In this document: one piece after another, positions 53,401 through 61,222 of the stretch
Layout: each line of letters begins with the position of its first letter
Position numbering within the stretch: position 1 is the first letter of the stretch
Source: Mesorhizobium sp. Root102
Lineage (GTDB): Bacteria; Pseudomonadota; Alphaproteobacteria; Rhizobiales; Rhizobiaceae
Assembly (NCBI RefSeq): GCF_001425625.1
Contig: NZ_LMCP01000010.1
Span: 47,632-111,631, forward strand
Length of the DNA: 64,000 nucleotides
Direction of reading: 5' to 3'
Program-made: the position numbers and the translations under genes
Notes under the pieces: generated by a model
What the model saw: the letters and a program-made list of their open reading frames with translations, nothing else
The model's database searches: none
What the model was told of the DNA's origin: nothing

Positions 53401-53787
53401 CTCCTCGCCAATCTGGCGGTCGCTTGTTGCACTTTCACGGATCGCTGTCCAACGGAGGGCGTGCCTGCTGCCGAGAAGGCCATCGAGATCGACCGGGCGC
53501 TCGACCAGCGCGAGCACCTGCCGGTGCCGTTGATCGTGCTTGGGCAGATCCACCAGTGCAACGGCCGTCCGGAACTGGCGGTTGGGTTGTTCCACGAAGC
53601 ACTGGACGTAGCCCGCGAAACGGGCGAACCCCAACTGCTGTTTCCGTGCTATGATGGTCTTGCAACGCTTAATCTCGACCTCGACAATCTGGCCGAGGCC
53701 GAACGCTACTTTTCCTTGGCGCAGGATATATGCGCCCAGCACGGGCTCGACCCGGAAGCGCTTGTGGTGCTGCCTTTTCTCGACTAG
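50488..53787 (+). CDS. Zinc-ribbon class III adenylate cyclase with AAA/STAND-type ATPase and TPR repeats
   Basis: The 1099-residue protein starts MDCSGCGFEIEGGYAFCPKC. It opens with two zinc-ribbon CxxC pairs (about 3-50). The cyclase domain (about 92-270) has VLFADLCGFTT, FVDKFIGDALLALFG and VTGDTVNTAQRLQ, so all catalytic residues are present. An ATPase domain (about 290-620) has Walker A GEAGIGKSRLVKEF and Walker B-like LLIVVEDLHWAD. TPR-like helical repeats fill the rest. Such proteins couple cAMP synthesis to an ATP-driven signalling module, with ligand unknown. The ATG at 50488 follows GAGG by five bases. A GTG at 50482 is also in frame. The gene is preceded by an interspersed repeat and followed after 18 bases by a redoxin gene. 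Confidence 0.93.
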   Translation: MDCSGCGFEIEGGYAFCPKCGRRQPVPCASCGYLCAPDFEFCPKCGASVGAPAKAVERPAPTPSRTIVPPSRTPSLLANIESEEGLHPVSDADRRTVTVLFADLCGFTTLSEQLDPEVMQTLQNELFKELTAAVRNFGGFVDKFIGDALLALFGAPVAHEDDPERALRAALDMIARTARLGKSTSHSGSPLLLHIGINTGPVVTGGLGIGTAKSYSVTGDTVNTAQRLQSLAAPGEVLVGELTHRLTRHAFSYESMGDVVLRGKAGSVLVHRLDAPLAAPRAARGLEALGLSAPMIGRGAELNRMLASLDQACGGSAQLVRLVGEAGIGKSRLVKEFVARVGDEDRFRNVAVRQATCSPLGEQSFGALGAVVRSAAGMMQNDNGDEMRGKLAGLLADLGLQGDEAKRLMPLLYHVLGLGDPDATLQHIEPEQLRRQILYAVRTIIERRLALSPLLIVVEDLHWADAVSLEALRFVMDRLERTRLMLLVTHRPAPDNGQLDSSRVSHTALRLSPLNSDDGRSLLAALFGESWVNSAGGLLGQILERAGGNPLFVEEIVRGLIDRGVLMREGQRWRTATGEVATGIPATIQAMLLARVDRLPQEVRRLAQEAAVIGPRFDATLLKTVTADPARLEAGCELLCDAEIIEEVAGSGSVSSQSYRFTQTLLQDVIYQNLLLQRRTEIHGRIGAALEQLCGDKPERLEDLTVLGHHFAQSAEREKGAHYLQAAGDRARMIYANDDALRFYERALTALDATGQTPLKLAIAERIADLSGPAGRREIAHHHYETVLQVYRESANRVASARVLRKIGRLLWDVGKRDKAEPRYAEAAALLDGADAPIEQAHLWQERGRQAFRSGDHALAAKWADAALDCVRTLTTEHVSEVGRDATLVTAEALNTKAVALARLGRNREAVRQVEHSIELAEAAGLLGAACRGYTNLGVLYTTIDPAQAMEVCRRGLEVARRIGDLGFQARLLANLAVACCTFTDRCPTEGVPAAEKAIEIDRALDQREHLPVPLIVLGQIHQCNGRPELAVGLFHEALDVARETGEPQLLFPCYDGLATLNLDLDNLAEAERYFSLAQDICAQHGLDPEALVVLPFLD

Positions 53788-53805
53788 CCGGGTTGGAGGT
53801 TGGAA

Positions 53806-54486
53806 ATGTCCGCGCGTATTGACTTGGTGCCACTTCAACCGGGCGACCGTGCGCCCAACCTGATACTCGACGCCATAACCCAGGAAGGCAAGATCGCGCT
53901 TGACGACTTTCGCGGACAAAAACCGGTGCTGGTCGGCCTGTTTCGAGGTCTGCATTGTGCGTTTTGCCGGCGCCATATCGCCGCCCAGGCGCGGCTTGAT
54001 CCGGAGCTGCGTGAAAAGGGCGTGCAGAGCCTGACGGTGGTCAACACGCCGATCGAACGGGCGCGTCTCTATTTCCGCTACCACCCGATGCCGAATCTGC
54101 TTGCGGCCTCCGACCCTGAACGCGCTTCACATCGTGCCTTTGGACTGCCCAATCTCGAATTCACCCAAAACGAGACGAACTGGCCGTACAAGGTCTCGAT
54201 CGCAGCGGCAAAGGATATGCGGGTCGACGTACCAGGCGAGTTGCCCGGTCCAATGGATCCTTTTGCGGCCAGCGAATTCCTCGACAAGAAGGACAATTAT
54301 GAAGTGACCGAAGCCGACGAGCAGATGATGGCAACGGGACACGGACAACTGATAGGTCAGTTCCTACTGGACCGGCAGGGGATCGTCCGCTGGAGCTTCA
54401 CGGAGGTTCCAGAGGGTGGGCGATACATGTTTGGGGCGCCAAGCCCGCAGGAGCTGATGTCAGCCGTGTCCCAAGTCGCCCAATAG
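53806..54486 (+). CDS. Redoxin-domain (AhpC/TSA-like) protein
   Basis: The 226-residue thioredoxin-fold protein begins with APNLILDAITQEG-type residues, as peroxiredoxins do. Its active-site-like motif is FRGLHCAFCRRHIAAQ near residue 50, a CxxC rather than the single peroxidatic PxxxT/SxxC of AhpC. It may therefore be a disulphide reductase or an atypical peroxiredoxin. The C-terminal part is normal for redoxins (FLLDRQGIVRW). The ATG at 53806 follows GGAGG by six bases. It is 18 bases after the cyclase gene and may be co-transcribed, linking redox state and cAMP signalling, which is speculative. No signal peptide. Confidence 0.85.
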   Translation: MSARIDLVPLQPGDRAPNLILDAITQEGKIALDDFRGQKPVLVGLFRGLHCAFCRRHIAAQARLDPELREKGVQSLTVVNTPIERARLYFRYHPMPNLLAASDPERASHRAFGLPNLEFTQNETNWPYKVSIAAAKDMRVDVPGELPGPMDPFAASEFLDKKDNYEVTEADEQMMATGHGQLIGQFLLDRQGIVRWSFTEVPEGGRYMFGAPSPQELMSAVSQVAQ

Positions 54487-54830
54487 AGACCCCTGCAGGA
54501 GTATGTTCCGGCGATGCAGCTATGTTTTTTGACCGGAAGGGGGCCGAGGCAACGGCTGATAGTTTGCGGAACGCAGTCCCGTCTATCCCTGCATAATACG
54601 ATAGACAGTCGCATCGCCCTCTACACCTCGAAGAGGCGCATCAAACGCGACGATGCCTCGGCCGGCAAGCAGCTCGCTCACGCCTGGCGCGGAATAGAAC
54701 CGAGCTGAAGGGTCTCATGTGGAGGGGTTGGGGGTGGTCCTGGATACCATGTTGGTTCATTCACTCCGAAATGATCTGTTGCTCGCGGTCTTGCGACGGG
54801 GTTCCCATTCCAAAGCAGGCGTCCCTAAGT
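54487..54830. other. Intergenic region without a supported gene
   Basis: About 340 bases follow the redoxin gene. Short open frames on both strands have no recognisable domain. I see no clear terminator. Confidence 0.35.
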
Positions 54831-54990
54831 TTAGTTCTTGGTATCTGTATTACGGGCGGCGGCGGCCGCATCTTGCTCGATCAGCCGCACGCGCGTGTCG
54901 ATCTCCGCGGAAATCGGGCGATCGCCGCAGTCTGGTCGCGTGAGCCATCGGCAACAGCAATATCTCTAGCGCTCCAAAGGACCGCAAGGT
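54831..54990 (-). pseudogene. Fragment of a GT2 glycosyltransferase gene, frameshifted
   Basis: Read on the minus strand, one frame gives DIAVADGSRDQTAAIARF. After a shift near 54907 the next frame gives AEIDTRVRLIEQDAAAAARN and ends at a TAA at 54831. Joined, these follow the GT2 pattern in which a VVDDGSTDxT motif is followed some 25 residues later by RVRLIxQxNxGxxAARN. It is about 50 codons long and lacks everything else. The intact GT2-containing gene lies just beyond it on the same strand, and another GT2 fragment lies past that. Identity rests on motif order only. Confidence 0.4.
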
Positions 54991-55060
54991 CACGCCGCGA
55001 AGCATCTCGTCGATCTTGCGCATTGTGAGCGGAAATAATGACACTGACCAAGTTCACCGT

Positions 55061-57958
55061 TTAATCGAGCACGGCCTCGACAACGGCAACAAAGTCATCG
55101 AGCGATCGGTCCCCACGAATCTCGATGCGCGGAAGATCGAGGGGATCGCAGTCGAGGTCGGCGGGCCCGTGTCTGCCGCCGAAGCCCACGCGATAGCCGC
55201 ACTCCCTGGCCAGCCGGCCAAGCCGTCGGTCGGTGACGGAGAAGGGTGCCGCGAGCGCCGTGGTTGGCCGACCAGTCCACCGTTCGATGAACATACGAGA
55301 GCGCAGGAGCTCGGAGGCCAGGTCAGAACTCGACAGACCATCGATCGCGCGATGCGTCGCCAGATGGCTTCCGAAGAGCGCACCTTCGGCGGAAAGGCGT
55401 CGCACCGTCCCGGCGTCCATAAGCTGCGTCGGCGGACCGCTGTCGGCGTCCCACTGTGCACTTTCACCCACCAGGTCCGTCACCAGGAACACTTCCGCGG
55501 TCAGGTCGTTCGCGCGCAAGGTCGGCCAGGCATGGTCGGCAAAGTTCTGGAAGCCGTCATCGAAGGTGATGAGAACCGGGCGGCCAACGAAAGGCTGACG
55601 GTTGGCGATGGACTCTTCCAGCTGCTCGGACCTAACGGCGTGAAAGCCATTGGCGCGCAGCCATGCCATCTGGCTGGCGAATGCGGCGGGCGTGAGCCGA
55701 AAACGGGCGAGCGCGGCCGGACCTTCATCGGCGACGCTGTGATACATGAGGACAGGAATACGCTGCCGCCGCTCGCTACGCGCGACGTCGCGGCGCAAGG
55801 CCCGCGCCCCGCCCCAGACGATATTTCGCGCGACCCCGATTCCGATGGGCGCGCGGATCGGCACATGATCTATCATCGGTTCCGTCGCCACATCGTCCGG
55901 TGACAGGCGGCGGAAGCGGTCTATGCGATAGAGCTCGGTCTGGATCGATTGCTCGAGGACGAGACCTTCCGTCGCTGCCAGCGTCTCTGCGATCGCTTGT
56001 GCACCGAATGTGTTCCAATCGAAGCCAGTCCTTTCAACATTGTCACGCAGCACGAATGCGTGTGCGCTGATGAAACTGCCGCCAGGCGCCAACGCCTCAG
56101 CGAATTTTTTGGCAATGCGCCGCAACTCGGCGAGATCATCCAGGTAGTAGAGCACTTCCGAACAGAAGATCAGATCCATCTCTCCCGGCAGCGTGTCGGC
56201 GGAGAAATCCAGTACGCCGAACTCAATATTCGGCTGATCGCTGCATCGCGCGCGGGCCCGTCCGACGGCTATGGCGGAGATGTCGGTTGCGGTCAAATGG
56301 CCCACTCGCGGCGCCAGCTGCCGCGTGAAGTGGCCCTCCGCGCAGGCCAGCTCAAGCACCCGTCCGATGGGACCGGCAGGCAGAATCTCGAGCTGCCGCT
56401 CGTATTTTTCCTGCTCATAGGACGAACCGTAGTTCCAGGGATCCTCGGTCGCGAAATAGCCATTCCAGAACGACGTGCGATCCTTGTCGTGCCTGGCCCG
56501 TGCGCGGCGGGGCGCCGCAGGAGGCTCCGCAGGTTCGGCGCTCGACCGAACCAGCTCCCACGCTTGCGTGGCCAATCGCGCGAGTTTGCCGAAGTGGCTG
56601 TCCGGATCAGGCTGGCGCTCCGCTGTGGTCAACAGTGCCTCGGCTGCAAGCGTGTTTGACGTGTCGGCACCGGCGTCCTTTTGCGGTTCGATCAGTTCAA
56701 TCCAATGATCCCTTGTCACTGTCCCGAGTACGCCGAACTGCACGATAGTTTCGATCTGGCCATCCACCATCAGGTAGGCATAGATTTGATCGACACCTTG
56801 CGGCAGTTCGGTCGAGGTCGGATTTCGAGCGTCGACGCGAATTCCAAGTGTCCTCGCCAGCCTGCGCGGCGCGGCAAGATCGTCGACGTCGAGAAGCATT
56901 TGCTCAAGATGATACTGAACGCGGCGAGCCGCTGCGAGATTGTCCCAGACATTGCCCAGTTCGGTAATCAACCCGGTGATGGCGCCGCCGAACCTGTCCC
57001 ACCTAGCGGCCAATTGCGCCGGCACCGACAGGCTTCCTACCGCAAGACCATCGACGGCCACCTTGGCGATCTCACGTGCCCATTTGCGTCCTGCCGGAAG
57101 CGCGCGCAGGAGCTGCGGGTCGATCGAGCCTGAGCCGCTGCCGCAATCCGACGCGGCATTCCACAACGCGAACCACGCGAGTGCCTCGGAGGCGGTGCCG
57201 CCGTTCGCCTCGATCGCTCCATTTGCGTGAGCCGATGCCGGGTGTTTGACCCTGGGATCAGGAGAAAAGCCGCGGGCGATGACGATTTCCGCATCTGCCA
57301 GCATCTGCGTCGAATTGCGGGAGAGCGCCTCGGGGCTGATACGATAGAAAGCGAGCGGCTCGTCGACCATCACCCAATTTTTGCCCAGACGCGCGAGGCG
57401 CTGCCATAGATCCCAGTCCTCGCAGGTGCGCAGCGACACATCGAAACCGCCCAACCCGACAATTGTCTCCCGGTCGACCAGCAGCGCGTGAGTGGCGATG
57501 GCACACTGGCGGGCGAATGTTTCGAAGGGCTGGGTCGCAACCTCCGTCGAGATGCTCGGCGGGGTGAGTTCGTCATCGGGCATCGCGCGCCGGGAACCGC
57601 AATAGGCGGCCACTGCAGCGGGAGCGGTTTTCAGCGCGGCCAGCATTTTCGCAAGGAACCCGGCATCCACCCAATCGTCCGCATCCAGAAACATCAGCCA
57701 GTGCCCGCGCGCTGTTGAAATCCCGCTGTTGCGGGCGCCGGCGGCGCTGTGCGCGCAGGAGCTCAACGTTCGAAAGCGGGCATCGCGCTCCACATAACCC
57801 GCGATGATCGCGGGGGTGCGGTCCGTGGAGGCGTCGTCGACGATGATCGCCTCCCAATCCACTATTTCCTGATCGAGAAGGCAATCGAGTGCGCGCGCCA
57901 GCGTTGCCTCCGCATTGTGCGCAGGAACCACGATTGAAACCAAGGGATTATGCGCCAC
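55061..57958 (-). CDS. Single-chain GT2 glycosyltransferase / NodS-like methyltransferase / NodB-like deacetylase
   Basis: The 965-residue protein combines three enzymes. Residues about 5-235 are a GT2 domain with SIVVPAHNAE, DDASTDRT, DADDW and the catalytic-type TCEDWDLWQRL. About 490-680 is a methyltransferase that recalls NodS: ATEDPWNYGSSYEQEKYERQ, then LELACAEGHFTRQLAP and FCSEVLYYLDDLAELR. About 730-965 is a NodB-type polysaccharide deacetylase with VLMYHSVADEG, ITFDDGFQNF (metal/catalytic aspartates) and SHLATH (HxxxH metal site). A helical linker joins the first two. NodC, NodS and NodB act on chitin oligomers, but this GT2 has no QxxRW motif, so it is probably not a chitin synthase. 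The start is GTG 57958. GT2 fragments flank it. A substituted surface sugar is a likely product. Confidence 0.92.
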   Translation of the reverse strand: MAHNPLVSIVVPAHNAEATLARALDCLLDQEIVDWEAIIVDDASTDRTPAIIAGYVERDARFRTLSSCAHSAAGARNSGISTARGHWLMFLDADDWVDAGFLAKMLAALKTAPAAVAAYCGSRRAMPDDELTPPSISTEVATQPFETFARQCAIATHALLVDRETIVGLGGFDVSLRTCEDWDLWQRLARLGKNWVMVDEPLAFYRISPEALSRNSTQMLADAEIVIARGFSPDPRVKHPASAHANGAIEANGGTASEALAWFALWNAASDCGSGSGSIDPQLLRALPAGRKWAREIAKVAVDGLAVGSLSVPAQLAARWDRFGGAITGLITELGNVWDNLAAARRVQYHLEQMLLDVDDLAAPRRLARTLGIRVDARNPTSTELPQGVDQIYAYLMVDGQIETIVQFGVLGTVTRDHWIELIEPQKDAGADTSNTLAAEALLTTAERQPDPDSHFGKLARLATQAWELVRSSAEPAEPPAAPRRARARHDKDRTSFWNGYFATEDPWNYGSSYEQEKYERQLEILPAGPIGRVLELACAEGHFTRQLAPRVGHLTATDISAIAVGRARARCSDQPNIEFGVLDFSADTLPGEMDLIFCSEVLYYLDDLAELRRIAKKFAEALAPGGSFISAHAFVLRDNVERTGFDWNTFGAQAIAETLAATEGLVLEQSIQTELYRIDRFRRLSPDDVATEPMIDHVPIRAPIGIGVARNIVWGGARALRRDVARSERRQRIPVLMYHSVADEGPAALARFRLTPAAFASQMAWLRANGFHAVRSEQLEESIANRQPFVGRPVLITFDDGFQNFADHAWPTLRANDLTAEVFLVTDLVGESAQWDADSGPPTQLMDAGTVRRLSAEGALFGSHLATHRAIDGLSSSDLASELLRSRMFIERWTGRPTTALAAPFSVTDRRLGRLARECGYRVGFGGRHGPADLDCDPLDLPRIEIRGDRSLDDFVAVVEAVLD

Positions 57959-57964
57959 GCCGTC

Positions 57965-58207
57965 TTACCCGTGCCTGGTTCGAAGGTAGAACAAAAGTCC
58001 CGAAACATGGCCGGCGATTTCCTGCCAAAGGAAACGATCCTCAGGGACGCTGTTCGACGCTGATCCGTCCGTCGACCCATCGTCCACCACGACTATATCC
58101 AGTGCCTGATAGGTCTGCCAGCGGATGCTGGCAAGCGTTGCGCCGATGGTTTGTTCGGCATTGAACATTGGTACCCCATCGCCTACGGTAGCATTGTCTT
58201 GGATCAT
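57965..58207 (-). pseudogene. Truncated GT2 glycosyltransferase, N-terminal fragment
   Basis: The open frame from ATG 58207 gives PMFNAEQTIGATLASIRWQT and then DIVVVDDGSTDGSA, a clear GT2 N-terminus. It then switches to unrelated sequence and stops at 57965. Normal GT2 proteins continue for another 200 or more residues, so this is a 5' fragment cut off just upstream of the intact three-domain gene. Its first 20 or so codons lie in a direct repeat (58145-58350) that recurs at 61014-61222, where only about 15 GT2-like codons survive. Confidence 0.75.
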
Positions 58208-58350
58208 CGAGCTTTCGTTTTCTTCGGCAAGAGTCGGCGAATGTCAAAAACGGGTGACGGCATCGGATGGCAGCACTGCCCTGTCAAGATCGGGGCGAAT
58301 TAGAGGCAGGCAAAAAAGACTCGAAGACAGGCTGAATAGCGCGCATGCCC
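58145..58350 (+). repeat. About 205-bp direct repeat, left copy, flanking the MscS gene
   Basis: This segment is highly similar to 61014-61222 in the same orientation. Long identical runs include GGATCATCGAGCTTTCGTTT with TCTTCGGCAAGAGTCGGCGA, and GACGGCATCGGATGGCAGCA. Small differences and indels show the copies are not recent. On the minus strand both contain the start and leader of a GT2-type gene, so the repeat appears to derive from a duplicated glycosyltransferase promoter region. Confidence 0.9.
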
Positions 58351-58614
58351 TCGTTGCATGGGCCTGTGATCCTGGTCCCGGGCGTTCTGCGCCCAACATC
58401 ACGGATGCCCGGTTCATAGAACGGCCGGAGGCCTGGGCCGAGGTCGGAATGTCCTGCCTCTGGCGGCTAAACAAACACCGCCAAGTACACGGCGCAAACG
58501 GTCTGGGTCGGAACGATGACGTCTTGCACCGCAACACCGGTTTCTTCAAGGTAGGGCAACAACGGACATATAGATGTCGTTGCTTGCCGATTTGACCGGA
58601 AGGTTAACAGCACG
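58351..58614. promoter_or_regulatory. Leader/promoter region of the MscS gene, no gene seen
   Basis: These 264 bases between the left direct repeat and the MscS ATG have no credible coding frame. They should contain the promoter of the channel gene. No clear consensus element was found. Confidence 0.3.
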
Positions 58615-60909
58615 ATGCCACTCATGATTCGACGATTGGGAGCCAGGAATCTGGCGCGCCTGGCACGACGTCTCGGGGATCTGACGGCGATGTTTGTCCT
58701 GATTGCCAGGCCGCTCCTCTTTGGGATCGCACTCTTGTTGGCCGGTCCGGCGCAGGCGCAGGCGACCGTCCCACCTGAAAGGGTCAAACAGCTATTCGAG
58801 CTTCTCGACGATCCGTCAGTGAAGGCCTGGGTGGCCGAACAACGAAATCAGAACGCCGGGTCCACGGGAGCGCCTGCCGAGGCAGGAGCTTCGCCGACCG
58901 ACGCATCGTCCGGCGCCGCGGCCCCACCCGGCCAGATGAATACGATGGCATCCTCGACGCTCGATCGGATCAGGCATCATATCGAGAGAATCGTGCGAAC
59001 TTTGCCCCTGCTGCCAGGCCAGTTCGCGCGCGTTCGGGCAGAGACCATGGAGGACATGTCCAGCAAGGGGTCTGCCAGCGTATTTATTCTGATTGCGATG
59101 TTCATCGCTGCCGGCCTGGCGCTCACTTGGGCGACATACAAAGTCACCCGTCCATTTCGTCTTTGGGTTATCGCGCAACCGAAGGATACGCCCATTGGGC
59201 GAGCCAAGAAGATTGGTGGGCGCGCGCTTTATTCCAGCATGCTGATCGTCTCGTTCGCACTGGGCAGCGCCGGCGCGTTCATGTTGTTCGACTGGCCAAT
59301 GCTTATCCGCGAGATTGTGCTGACCTTTCTGATGGCGGCGGTCGTTACATGGGGTGTGCGCCTGTACGTCATGGCCATGCTCGTCCCTTCCTTCATGAAC
59401 GTCGAGAACGCCGTCGAGGTTCGCGGTTTGCCGATCACCAACGAAGTGGCTGACCATTGGTCCTATTGGCTACCCCGGATCGTCGGGGTCTTCGCCTTCT
59501 TCGGCGCCGCGTTTATCCTTTTGCCGGGTCTCGGCATCGATCAGGACGGAATGATGGTCCTGTCACTGGGCGCCGATTTCGTGCTGCTGTTGCTCTTGCT
59601 GAGTGCCATCTGGCGTCGGCCAAGAACGCAGCGAGGTGGTGCGCGCCACAGCGGTCACGCGGAAGCGACATGGTTATTGACTGCTTATTTCGTCGTCCTG
59701 TTCCTGCAGCGTATCGCCGGCCTTTATACATACTTCTGGTTTACCTTCGCCGCATTCTTCCTGCCTTTGGCAATCGTGCTGATGCAGCGCGGGGTTAATT
59801 TCGTGCTGCGGCCGGGTTCGGAAGGTGTCGGCCGGCCTACGATCCCGGCGGTGACGATCGCTGTCATCGATCGCGGAATCCGGATGATCTTGATCCTGGC
59901 GGCGGCTTACTTTCTCGCGCGTGTCTGGGGTCTGAACATGCAATCCATGCGGGACAGCGATACCACGACGATGTTCATATTGCGCGGCTTGATCAATGTC
60001 GTGGTCATTGCCCTCGCAGCCGATCTCGGCTGGTCGATCATCAGGGCTTTGATCGAACGAAAGCTGGGCATCGAAATACCACACCCTGTGATCAGCGACG
60101 AGGACGTCCCGATCCTCGATCCGCAGCAGGCGCGGCTGCACACGCTTTTGCCAATCCTCCAGAACATGCTGCTCGCACTGATCGTCGTGATGGCCGTGCT
60201 GATGATGCTCGCCTCTATGGGTATCCAGATCGGCCCACTGATCGCCGGCGCCGGCGTCGTCGGTGTCGCGGTGGGCTTTGGCGCACAAACCGTCGTCAAG
60301 GACGTTATTTCAGGCGTGTTTTTCCTGCTCGATGATGCGTTTCGTGTCGGCGAATATATTTCCTCGGGCAATTACAAGGGTACTGTGGAAAGCTTCTCGC
60401 TGCGCTCGGTGAAGCTGCGCCACCATCGTGGTCCGCTCTTCACCATACCTTTCGGTGAACTCGGGGCAGTCCAGAACCAGAGCCGTGACTGGGTTGTCGA
60501 CAAATTCAACATTACTGTCGGCTATGACACCGATATCGACTTCGCTCGCAAGCTGATCAAGCGGATCGGTCTCGAACTTGCGGAAGATCCCGAATTCAAA
60601 AACTGGGTGCTCGACCCGATCAAGATGCAGGGCGTACAGGAGTTCGGCGAGTACGGCATCGTATTGAGGGTGAAGGCCATGACCAGACCCGGAGGCGCCT
60701 TCGGCATGAAACGCAAGTTCTATGTACGCCTCCGCCAAGTCTTCAAGGAGCAGGGCATCGAACTCCCATTTCCGACAGTCCATGTCGAGGGGCTACAAAA
60801 CCACCATGGGGCAGAGAATGCGCCGTTGGAGATCACACCCGAGTTAAAAATGGCCGTCGCGCAGTCGCACACCAATCGACGCAGAAAAAAAGCTAGCACA
60901 ACAGAGTAG
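58615..60909 (+). CDS. MscS-family mechanosensitive channel (large, YbiO/MscM-like)
   Basis: The 764-residue protein has an N-terminal signal-like segment (FGIALLLAGPAQAQA, about 35-50), a periplasmic region with a low-complexity Ala/Gly/Pro stretch, and about ten membrane helices between 150 and 590. The pore helix and MscS core are unmistakable: GPLIAGAGVVGVAVGFGAQT near residue 545, then VVKDVISGVFFLLDDAFRVG and the beta domain IPFGELGAVQNQSRDW. The C-terminal alpha/beta domain ends near 745. Such channels release solutes on hypo-osmotic shock. The ATG at 58615 precedes the signal-like segment. The gene and its promoter are bracketed by direct repeats, which suggests insertion or duplication at this spot. 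Confidence 0.93.
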   Translation: MPLMIRRLGARNLARLARRLGDLTAMFVLIARPLLFGIALLLAGPAQAQATVPPERVKQLFELLDDPSVKAWVAEQRNQNAGSTGAPAEAGASPTDASSGAAAPPGQMNTMASSTLDRIRHHIERIVRTLPLLPGQFARVRAETMEDMSSKGSASVFILIAMFIAAGLALTWATYKVTRPFRLWVIAQPKDTPIGRAKKIGGRALYSSMLIVSFALGSAGAFMLFDWPMLIREIVLTFLMAAVVTWGVRLYVMAMLVPSFMNVENAVEVRGLPITNEVADHWSYWLPRIVGVFAFFGAAFILLPGLGIDQDGMMVLSLGADFVLLLLLLSAIWRRPRTQRGGARHSGHAEATWLLTAYFVVLFLQRIAGLYTYFWFTFAAFFLPLAIVLMQRGVNFVLRPGSEGVGRPTIPAVTIAVIDRGIRMILILAAAYFLARVWGLNMQSMRDSDTTTMFILRGLINVVVIALAADLGWSIIRALIERKLGIEIPHPVISDEDVPILDPQQARLHTLLPILQNMLLALIVVMAVLMMLASMGIQIGPLIAGAGVVGVAVGFGAQTVVKDVISGVFFLLDDAFRVGEYISSGNYKGTVESFSLRSVKLRHHRGPLFTIPFGELGAVQNQSRDWVVDKFNITVGYDTDIDFARKLIKRIGLELAEDPEFKNWVLDPIKMQGVQEFGEYGIVLRVKAMTRPGGAFGMKRKFYVRLRQVFKEQGIELPFPTVHVEGLQNHHGAENAPLEITPELKMAVAQSHTNRRRKKASTTE

Positions 60910-60913
60910 GAAA

Positions 60914-60937
60914 GCTGTGACACCTGCCGGTCACAGC
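60914..60937 (+). terminator. Hairpin just after the MscS gene
   Basis: GCTGTGAC (60914-60921) and GTCACAGC (60930-60937) form a perfect 8-bp stem with an 8-base loop, five bases after the MscS stop codon. No T-run follows, so factor-independent termination would be weak. The half-site spacing does not match a CRP operator (TGTGA-N6-TCACA). Confidence 0.4.
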
Positions 60938-61013
60938 GCGGCTTGGCGGTCGCCCGTGGCAGGGATACTCTTTATCTTCAACCGTTTAGACGAAAAGTCC
61001 CGTCACGAGCCTT

Positions 61014-61222
61014 GATGGTTTGCTCGGCATGGAACATCGGCATCACAACGCCTCCAGTAGCATTGTCCTGGATCATCGAGCTTTCGTTTTCTTCGGCAAG
61101 AGTCGGCGAATGTTAAAACGGATGACGGCATCGGATGGCAGCACTGCTCTCTCGGGATCGGGGCGAATTGGAGGCAGGCAAAAAGACTTGAAGACAGGCT
61201 TGAATGGCAAGCGCTCATGCCC
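61014..61222 (+). repeat. About 209-bp direct repeat, right copy, flanking the MscS gene
   Basis: This is the second copy of the 58145-58350 segment, same orientation, about 2.87 kb away. On the minus strand its left end reads MIQDNATGGVVMPMFHAEQT and then diverges, so the GT2 start is even shorter than in the left copy. Confidence 0.9.

Noticed and set aside
55061..57958. Calling the three-domain protein a Nod factor synthase
   Set aside because: The GT2 lacks the processive QxxRW motif, no nodA or other nod gene was recognised in the window, and no nod box was seen.
60914..60937. TGTGA...TCACA as a CRP-type operator
   Set aside because: The half-sites are ten bases apart instead of six, and the position is after, not before, a gene. 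Recorded as a hairpin only.
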